Assembly (NCBI RefSeq): GCF_029223545.1
Contig: NZ_CP097870.1
Coordinates: 248,001-312,000 of the forward strand
Direction: 5' to 3'
Source: Thauera sp. GDN1
GTDB taxonomy: Bacteria; Pseudomonadota; Gammaproteobacteria; Burkholderiales; Rhodocyclaceae
Length of the DNA: 64,000 bases
The position numbers and the translations under genes are program-made. Position 1 is the stretch's first letter; each line of letters opens with the position of its first letter. Positions 58,917 to 64,000 of the stretch are shown here, one piece after another. The notes under the pieces were generated by a model. That model saw only the letters and a list, made by a program, of their open reading frames with translations. It was not told the DNA's origin and did no database searches.

Positions 58917-60440
58917 ATGACGCTCTACACCACGGACTACCTGGAGTATTACCTGACCCTGGTGGCTTGGGTGGTCAACAACGGCATCTGGAGCATCCTC
59001 GTGGCCAGCGGCGTGTTCGCGCTGCCGTTCGTGGCCATCGTGATCCAGGAATGGCTCAAGGCCCGCAGCGAAGGTGCGGACGAGGGCAACAAGGGCGTGC
59101 TGTCGTCGATGCGCATCGAGAACCGGGTGTGGGTGGCGATCGTGGTCATCATGTTCGCGGGCATCCCGTTCATCCCGGTGGATCTCGCCACGATCAGGTT
59201 CGACACCACGCGCTCCGCGCAATGCCAGGTCAACGTCCCGCTGCCCAACGACACGGGCTGGTCCAACGTCTACACGGCGCTCAACAACCAGAGCGCGCTG
59301 GTGCCGGTGTGGTGGTTCTTCATGCACGCCATCTCGAAGGCGGTCACCGGCGCCGCCGTGGCGGCGATTCCCTGTGGCACGGACCTGCGTCAGATTCGCA
59401 TGGATGTGGATGCCACGCGCATCGACGATCCGGTGCTGGCACAGGAGGTCGCCGACTTCACGCACGACTGCTACGGGCCGTCGCGCGCCAAGCTGTTCAT
59501 GAACCGGCCGACGCTTTCCGACGAGCAGATGAACGACGTCACCTGGATCGGGTCGAGCTACTTACTCGACACGCCCGGCTTCTATGACACCTATCGCGCC
59601 AAGACCCCACGCACGGGCTGGCCCTACGACGCGACCCGCGATGCAGGGCTGGCACAGGTGGACAGCGGCGGCGGCTATCCGTCCTGCCGGCAGTGGTGGG
59701 CCGATGGCGGCCAGGGACTGCGCAGCCGGCTGCTGGCACAGGTCGACCCGGACCTGCTGACCCGCATCGGGCGCTGGGCGGGCTTCCTGTCGCAGAGCGA
59801 GGTCAATGACTCGGTGATCCGCGCCGTCGTCTCACCGCGGCAGCAGAAGATGAACCAGGGCGCCGTCTACACCGATTACGGCGGCCAGATCGACAAGACG
59901 CTGCCAAACGTCGTCACGCGCGGCGCGAGCGACCTGGGGCTGACCGTCGGCTCGCTGGGCTTCTTTCCGGCGATGGACGTGGTGCGCCAGGCGCTGCCGA
60001 TGGTGCTGACCATGCTCAAGATGGCGCTCGTCATCTGCATCCCGCTGGTGCTGCTGATCGGCACCTACGACCTGAAGACGGTGGTGACGGTGAGCTGCGT
60101 CCAGTTCGCGCTGTTCTTCGTGGACTTCTGGTTCCAGCTCGCGCGCTGGATCGACAGCACGATCCTGGACGCGCTCTACGGCTGGGGGTTTGGCGCGGAC
60201 AGGCCGCACACGAACTTCGATCCGCTGATCGGCCTGAACAATGCGTTCGGTGACATGCTGCTGAACTTCGTCATGGCAACGATGTTCATCGTGTTGCCGA
60301 CGTTCTGGGTGATGGCATTGGCTTGGGCAGGCGTGCGCACGGGAAATATCGTGCAGGGGTTGTCCACCGCCACCTCGGACGCCAAAGGCGCTGGGGGGCG
60401 TGGCGCTGGCATGGCAATGAGCGCCGTATCGAAGAAGTGA
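58917..60440 (+). CDS. traG: TraG N-terminal-domain conjugal transfer protein
   Basis: 507 residues, polytopic: N-terminal helices (LTLVAWVVNNGIWSILVASGVFALPFVAIVI, VAIVVIMFAGIPFIPV), a periplasmic Cys-containing central part, and a C-terminal helix cluster (about 355-485). This matches the TraG/VirB6-like membrane domain without the large F-type C-terminal extension. It ends the tra operon, converging on the DUF3742 gene with a 7-nt gap. Confidence 0.92.
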   Translation: MTLYTTDYLEYYLTLVAWVVNNGIWSILVASGVFALPFVAIVIQEWLKARSEGADEGNKGVLSSMRIENRVWVAIVVIMFAGIPFIPVDLATIRFDTTRSAQCQVNVPLPNDTGWSNVYTALNNQSALVPVWWFFMHAISKAVTGAAVAAIPCGTDLRQIRMDVDATRIDDPVLAQEVADFTHDCYGPSRAKLFMNRPTLSDEQMNDVTWIGSSYLLDTPGFYDTYRAKTPRTGWPYDATRDAGLAQVDSGGGYPSCRQWWADGGQGLRSRLLAQVDPDLLTRIGRWAGFLSQSEVNDSVIRAVVSPRQQKMNQGAVYTDYGGQIDKTLPNVVTRGASDLGLTVGSLGFFPAMDVVRQALPMVLTMLKMALVICIPLVLLIGTYDLKTVVTVSCVQFALFFVDFWFQLARWIDSTILDALYGWGFGADRPHTNFDPLIGLNNAFGDMLLNFVMATMFIVLPTFWVMALAWAGVRTGNIVQGLSTATSDAKGAGGRGAGMAMSAVSKK

Positions 60441-60447
60441 CCGCCGT

Positions 60448-60813
60448 TCAGTCGTCGTCGGTCACATGCGGGTCGATGCGCCAATCGCTCTTGTCATAAA
60501 GCCCGAAGCCGTTGGGGCCTTCCCTCCACTCGGGTTGCGGTTCCTTTTGATCAGGGTCGTCGTGCTGCACGAGCCATGCAGCAGTTACCGCAAAGGCAAG
60601 CAGCAGGGCCAGCCAGAACGCGGAGTAGAGCAGCGCACCGAGCACGGCGAGCTTGACGATCCAGAGCACCGCCGTCGCCGCGCCCGCGGGCACCCCGCGC
60701 GTCACCAGCCAGCCGGCGACACGCTGCTCGCGGCGCACGTATCCACGCCAGGCACGGCCAGCCCCCCGGCCCAGCCGGTGGCTCCAGCGCCCGTTGTGCG
60801 TGTTGGTGGTCAT
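60448..60813 (-). CDS. DUF3742 family membrane protein
   Basis: 121 residues from ATG 60813, chosen because GAGG lies 9 nt upstream; ATG 60819 adds two residues but is only 3 nt from it. Basic N-terminus (GRWSHRLGRGAGRAWRGYVRREQR), two membrane helices (about 40-85), then an acidic tail with WREGPNGFGLYDKSDWRIDPH. DUF3742 genes sit beside TraG on the opposite strand in this ICE class. Function unknown. Confidence 0.9.
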   Translation of the reverse strand: MTTNTHNGRWSHRLGRGAGRAWRGYVRREQRVAGWLVTRGVPAGAATAVLWIVKLAVLGALLYSAFWLALLLAFAVTAAWLVQHDDPDQKEPQPEWREGPNGFGLYDKSDWRIDPHVTDDD

Positions 60814-61027
60814 GCTCATATGCCTCGGCTTCAGTGGTGCCTCACCTCGCGGAGCGGCCGGTCGTGGCCTGCCCTCCAGCATAGACCGCGATCAGGAGGG
60901 CGGGTTGCGGCCGGCAGAGCCGGGTTGGCTCGGGTCGCAGGTCGATTAGATTCTGCACGATAAATCAAACCTTATGCTACTTTCCCTGCACGTTACTGCA
61001 ATGGCTCTAGGGGCGATTGGATTTTGT

Positions 61028-61041
61028 GTTATTTTTATAAC
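61028..61041. promoter_or_regulatory. Possible AbiEi operator at the abiE start
   Basis: GTTAT-TTTT-ATAAC immediately before ATG 61042, in the AT-rich 60945-61041 tract. AbiEi antitoxins autorepress by binding inverted repeats at their promoter; assignment to this repeat is inference. Confidence 0.45.
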
Positions 61042-61800
61042 ATGGATGGAAATTCTCGGCACCAGGTAATCAAGCGGCTGCAGGCGGGACTTCCCCGCGG
61101 GGCGCCGTTCGACCTTGCCACCCTGAGCCAGTTCGGGGTGTCGCCCCAGCTCGCCGCCCACTATGCCGACGGCGGGTGGCTCGTGCGCCTGGCCCATGGC
61201 GTCTATGCCTTCCCGAACGATGAATTCGGGGTCTACGGTGCGCTGAAGTTCCTGCAACAGCGCGTGCCCGGCCTGCACGTCGGCGGCAAGAGCGCCCTGG
61301 CCCTGCAGGGTGTGCGGCACAACCTGGGCAGCCGGGAGGCGCTGGTGCTGTGGGGCGACGGTCGTTTCGTGTTGCCGGCCTGGTTCACCTCGCGCTTTCC
61401 GGCCCGCTACGTCCACGCCCGCCTGTTCGACTGGCCGGACACGGCGCTGGCCAGCAAGACCCTGACCACGCCGCCTGGCCTGCCCGAGGATCTGCGGGTG
61501 GCTGCCTCCGAGCGTGCCGTTCTGGAGCTGCTGTACGAAGCCGGCGTCAAGCAGAGCCTCGAAGAGGCTCGCAACATCTTCGATGGACTGCGTTCCCCCC
61601 GCAAGGACTTGCTCGGACAACTGCTGTCCTGCTGCGCCAGCGTGAAGGCCGTGCGCCTGTTCCTCACCTGGGCGCGCGAGATCAGCCTCGTGGATGTCGA
61701 TGCCCTGCTGGAGCAGTACCCGGTTCGCACCGGCAGCAACACGCGCTGGATGAGCCGGCTCGATGACGGCACCTTGCTGAGCCTGAGACCTCATGGATAA
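61042..61800 (+). CDS. abiEi: AbiEi-type antitoxin of a type IV TA pair
   Basis: 252 residues from ATG 61042; the frame extends to 61024, but without a start of quality. N-terminal winged helix (FDLATLSQFGVSPQLAAHYADGGWLVRLAHGVYAFPND), the AbiEi antitoxin/repressor domain, followed by the AbiEi_3-type C-terminal domain (GKSALALQGVRHNLG, ERAVLELLYEAG). Overlaps the toxin gene start by 8 nt. In AbiE the antitoxin represses the operon and neutralises the toxin without direct binding. Cargo between DUF3742 and the relaxase gene. Confidence 0.92.
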   Translation: MDGNSRHQVIKRLQAGLPRGAPFDLATLSQFGVSPQLAAHYADGGWLVRLAHGVYAFPNDEFGVYGALKFLQQRVPGLHVGGKSALALQGVRHNLGSREALVLWGDGRFVLPAWFTSRFPARYVHARLFDWPDTALASKTLTTPPGLPEDLRVAASERAVLELLYEAGVKQSLEEARNIFDGLRSPRKDLLGQLLSCCASVKAVRLFLTWAREISLVDVDALLEQYPVRTGSNTRWMSRLDDGTLLSLRPHG

Positions 61801-62713
61801 GACCTACGCGGACACCGTTCGCCTGCTGCTGGCCGTCGCGCCCGACGTGTTCGCCAACGACATCTTCGCCATGAAGGGCGGCACGGCCATCAACCTCTTC
61901 GTGCGGGACATGCCGCGCCTGTCGGTGGACATCGACGTGGTATACCTCCCGTGGCAGACGCCGCGCGACGAAGCGCTGCAAGCCATCAACCAGGAGCTGG
62001 CCGCCATCGCCGCGCGCCTTGCACCGCTGGGCGTGCAGACACGCCTGGTTCGCGCCAAGGACCTGGGGGACACCAAGCTGATCGTCGAGAACGATGCCAG
62101 CCAGGTGAAGATCGAGGTCAACGTCGTGTTCCGAGGCAGCGTGCTGCCCGTCGAGCGGCGGCCGCTGAGCGCCAAGACCAGCGATCTGTTCGGCGTCGAG
62201 TTCGAGCTGCCGGTTCTGGCACCGGACGAGCTGTACGCCAGCAAGCTGGTGGCCGCGCTGGATCGGCAGCACCCCCGCGACCTGTTCGACGTGTGGCAGC
62301 TCTACGAATCGGGCGACATCAGCGACGGCATGGTCGAGTGCTTCGTGATCTATCTGGCGGGCCACAACCGGCCGCCCCACGAAGTGCTGTTCGGCAACGA
62401 CAAGGACATCGCCGGCGAGTACGAGCGGGCCTTTGTCGGCATGACCGAAGTGGACTGCTCCCTGGAGACACTGCTCGATGCTCGCGCCAGGATGCGGCGC
62501 GAGCTGCCACAGCGACTGAGCACCGCGCACAAGCAGTTTCTGAGCGGGCTGGCGCGCGCAGAACCGGACTGGTCGCTGGTGCGGTGCCAGCACGCCGCGC
62601 AACTGCCGGCACTGCGCTGGAAGCTCGCCAATCTCGAAACCTTCCGCAAGCGCCGTCCCGACGACTTCGCAGCGCAATCCGCCGCCCTCGACACCGGCTT
62701 GGGCCAGAGCTGA
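61793..62713 (+). CDS. abiEii: AbiEii nucleotidyltransferase toxin
   Basis: 306 residues. Nucleotidyltransferase motif KGGTAINLF (28-36) with D46-I-D48 (SVDIDVVY), a third acid in VKIEVNVVF, and HPRDLFDVWQLY, the AbiEii signature. Known family action: nucleotide transfer that blocks growth, giving phage exclusion and element maintenance. The 8-nt overlap with abiEi links their translation. Confidence 0.93.
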   Translation: MDKTYADTVRLLLAVAPDVFANDIFAMKGGTAINLFVRDMPRLSVDIDVVYLPWQTPRDEALQAINQELAAIAARLAPLGVQTRLVRAKDLGDTKLIVENDASQVKIEVNVVFRGSVLPVERRPLSAKTSDLFGVEFELPVLAPDELYASKLVAALDRQHPRDLFDVWQLYESGDISDGMVECFVIYLAGHNRPPHEVLFGNDKDIAGEYERAFVGMTEVDCSLETLLDARARMRRELPQRLSTAHKQFLSGLARAEPDWSLVRCQHAAQLPALRWKLANLETFRKRRPDDFAAQSAALDTGLGQS

Positions 62714-62915
62714 CGAGCGTCCCGCAGCGCCCCACTTGCCGGGATTGCCCCATGCCGCATTCATCGTGGCGCCCGCGCAGCAGCGGCCCTATACCCAAAG
62801 GCTTCCGATAAAGGCCAAAGGGCTGGGAAGGGGCAAAGGAAGGGCGCCAAGGGGAAAGGCCCTATCCTGAAAAGGCCAAAAGGCGCCCCGAGCAGCCCGT
62901 CATCCGGGGTTCGCC
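62714..62915. other. Repeat-rich gap before the relaxase gene, oriT candidate
   Basis: 202 bp. Contains AAAGGCCAAAGGGC and AAAAGGCCAAAAGGC as direct near-repeats (around 62814 and 62872), CCCTAT twice (62789, 62863), and a purine run between. Relaxase genes commonly lie next to their nick region, so an oriT is possible here; no nick motif is recognisable by eye. Confidence 0.3.
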
Positions 62916-64000
62916 ATGCTCTCGCTGTTCCAGCGCAAAAGGGTGCCACCCACCGCCGGCACGCCGCCCACCTCCGCCATCGAAACTCCGAAAGGGTCGA
63001 TGCGGCCGGAGTCGGCCGCATCGCTGCTGGCCACGCCGCGCCGGCAGAAACTGCTGGAACACATCTGGCAGCGCACATCGCTCTCGCGCCGGCAGTTCGC
63101 CACGCTCTACCTCGCCCCGCTGGAGCGCTACGCCGAGCTGGTCCAGCAGTTCCCGGCTTCCGAGAACCACCACCACGCCTATCCGGGCGGCATGCTGGAC
63201 CACGGCCTGGAGATCGTCGTCTATGCGCTGAAGCTGCGGCAGTCATACCTGCTGCCTGCGGGCGTCACGCCGGAGGCACAGGCGGCCCAGGCCGAAGCCT
63301 GGACCGCAGGCACGGCCTACGCGGCCCTGCTGCACGACATCGGCAAGATTGCCGTCGATCTGCACGTCGAACATGCCGACGGCAGCGTCTGGCATCCCTG
63401 GCACGGCCCGCTGCGAAAGCCCTACCGCTTCCGTTACCGAAAGGAGCGCGAGTACCGCCTGCACAGCGCCGCCACCGGGCTGCTCTACGCGCGCCTTCTC
63501 GATCGGGACATCTTCGACTGGCTCAGCGGCTATCCCGACCTCTGGGCCGCGCTGCTGTACGTGCTGGCCGGCCAGTACGAGCACGCTGGCACGCTCGGCG
63601 AACTGGTCGTGCAGGCCGACCAGGCATCGGTCGCCCAGGAACTCGGCGGCGATCCCAGCAAGGCGCTGGCGGCGCCCAAGCATGCGCTGCAACGCAAATT
63701 GCTCGACGGCTTGCGCTACCTGCTCAAGGAAGAATTCAAGTTGAACCAAGCCGGTCCGGCGGACGGTTGGCTGACCCAAGACGCTCTGTGGCTGGTGAGC
63801 AAGACCGTCTCCGACAAGCTGCGCGCACATCTGCTGTCGCAGGGCATCGACGGCATCCCGGCGAGCAATACGGCGGTGTTCAACGTGCTGCAGGATCACG
63901 GCATCGTGCAACCGACGCCGGATGGCAAGGCGATCTGGAAGGCTACCGTCACCAGCGACGCCGGCTGGTCGCATGCCTTCACCTTCCTGAAACTCTCGCC
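62916..64000 (+). CDS. traI: MobH-family relaxase TraI (5' part)
   Basis: 361 residues visible; it runs out of the window. The N-terminal TraI_2 domain has the histidine cluster HHHAYPGGMLDHGLE (85-99) and the HD motif LLHDIGKIAVD (H140-D141) of HD-type (MobH) relaxases, then a helical region and the start of a C-terminal winged-helix part. It nicks oriT and leads the strand into the TraD channel. The family is TIGR03760, typical of PFGI-1/ICEclc elements. Confidence 0.95.
   Translation, partial: MLSLFQRKRVPPTAGTPPTSAIETPKGSMRPESAASLLATPRRQKLLEHIWQRTSLSRRQFATLYLAPLERYAELVQQFPASENHHHAYPGGMLDHGLEIVVYALKLRQSYLLPAGVTPEAQAAQAEAWTAGTAYAALLHDIGKIAVDLHVEHADGSVWHPWHGPLRKPYRFRYRKEREYRLHSAATGLLYARLLDRDIFDWLSGYPDLWAALLYVLAGQYEHAGTLGELVVQADQASVAQELGGDPSKALAAPKHALQRKLLDGLRYLLKEEFKLNQAGPADGWLTQDALWLVSKTVSDKLRAHLLSQGIDGIPASNTAVFNVLQDHGIVQPTPDGKAIWKATVTSDAGWSHAFTFLKLS

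Noticed and set aside
1..64000. CRISPR arrays, tRNA or rRNA genes, att sites
   Set aside because: No spaced identical repeats and no cloverleaf or rRNA sequence seen; the ICE ends are outside the window.

Overview
The window is a nearly complete middle section of an integrative and conjugative element (ICE) of the PFGI-1/ICEclc/SPI-7 class. This family sits in the chromosomes of GC-rich Beta- and Gammaproteobacteria such as Pseudomonas, Burkholderia, Xanthomonas and Stenotrophomonas. The backbone is GC-rich and carries the class-specific gene families in their usual order. The host species cannot be told from the window. Both ICE ends, the integrase and the att sites lie outside it, and I see no tRNA, rRNA or CRISPR.

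Layout. (1) 1-7504, maintenance and regulation: the 3' end of a ParB-type gene, DUF2857 and STY4528 genes (by position the bisD/bisC pair of ICEclc), a HEPN-LOTUS protein, TIGR03761, DUF3158, ssb and topoisomerase III. A DnaA box plus palindromic repeats inside the STY4528 gene look like a replication origin. A 17-bp palindrome, CTATCCCC-A-GGGGATAG, recurs in three intergenic gaps. (2) 7505-18171: a train of mostly small ICE genes (DUF3085, STY4534/DUF3577, DUF3275, a DUF6094 methylase, a large helicase and others). Most have their own hairpin 19-32 nt before the start codon. Three copies of a covarying structured leader RNA lie here and a fourth lies upstream of radC, consistent with the radC RNA class. 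(3) 18172-22900, cargo site 1: a complete type III CBASS (cdnC, HORMA cap7, TRIP13 cap6, nucC) with divergent capH/capP regulators and a visible promoter/operator region. (4) 22964-28964: first conjugation block (PilL to the TraD coupling protein and TIGR03747). (5) 28961-46182, cargo site 2: a minus-strand defence island placed between TIGR03747 and RAQPRD, which are close neighbours in this class. It reads HTH protein, SNF2 helicase, IS630 element, IetA-like AAA ATPase, IetS-like subtilase, AIPR protein, type III Mod and Res, then a Gabija-like GajA/GajB pair. (6) 46406-60440: second conjugation block (RAQPRD, TIGR03758, 03745, 03750, 03746, 03749, 03752, 03751, the VirB4/TraC ATPase, a DsbA-like protein, RadC, TIGR03757/03756/03755, TraG). 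(7) 60448-62713: a DUF3742 gene on the minus strand and an AbiEi/AbiEii toxin-antitoxin pair, cargo site 3. (8) 62916-64000: the 5' part of the MobH relaxase.

How it works together. The regulatory block would switch the ICE on, the replication/ssb/topoisomerase set would maintain the excised circle, and the two tra blocks plus the relaxase build and feed a type IV secretion apparatus. Three cargo sites carry at least four recognisable anti-phage or stabilisation modules. The strongest candidates for something undescribed are the translationally linked IetAS-AIPR-type III R-M operon with its helicase, the repeated hairpin/pseudoknot leader architecture, and the origin-like cluster inside the STY4528 gene.
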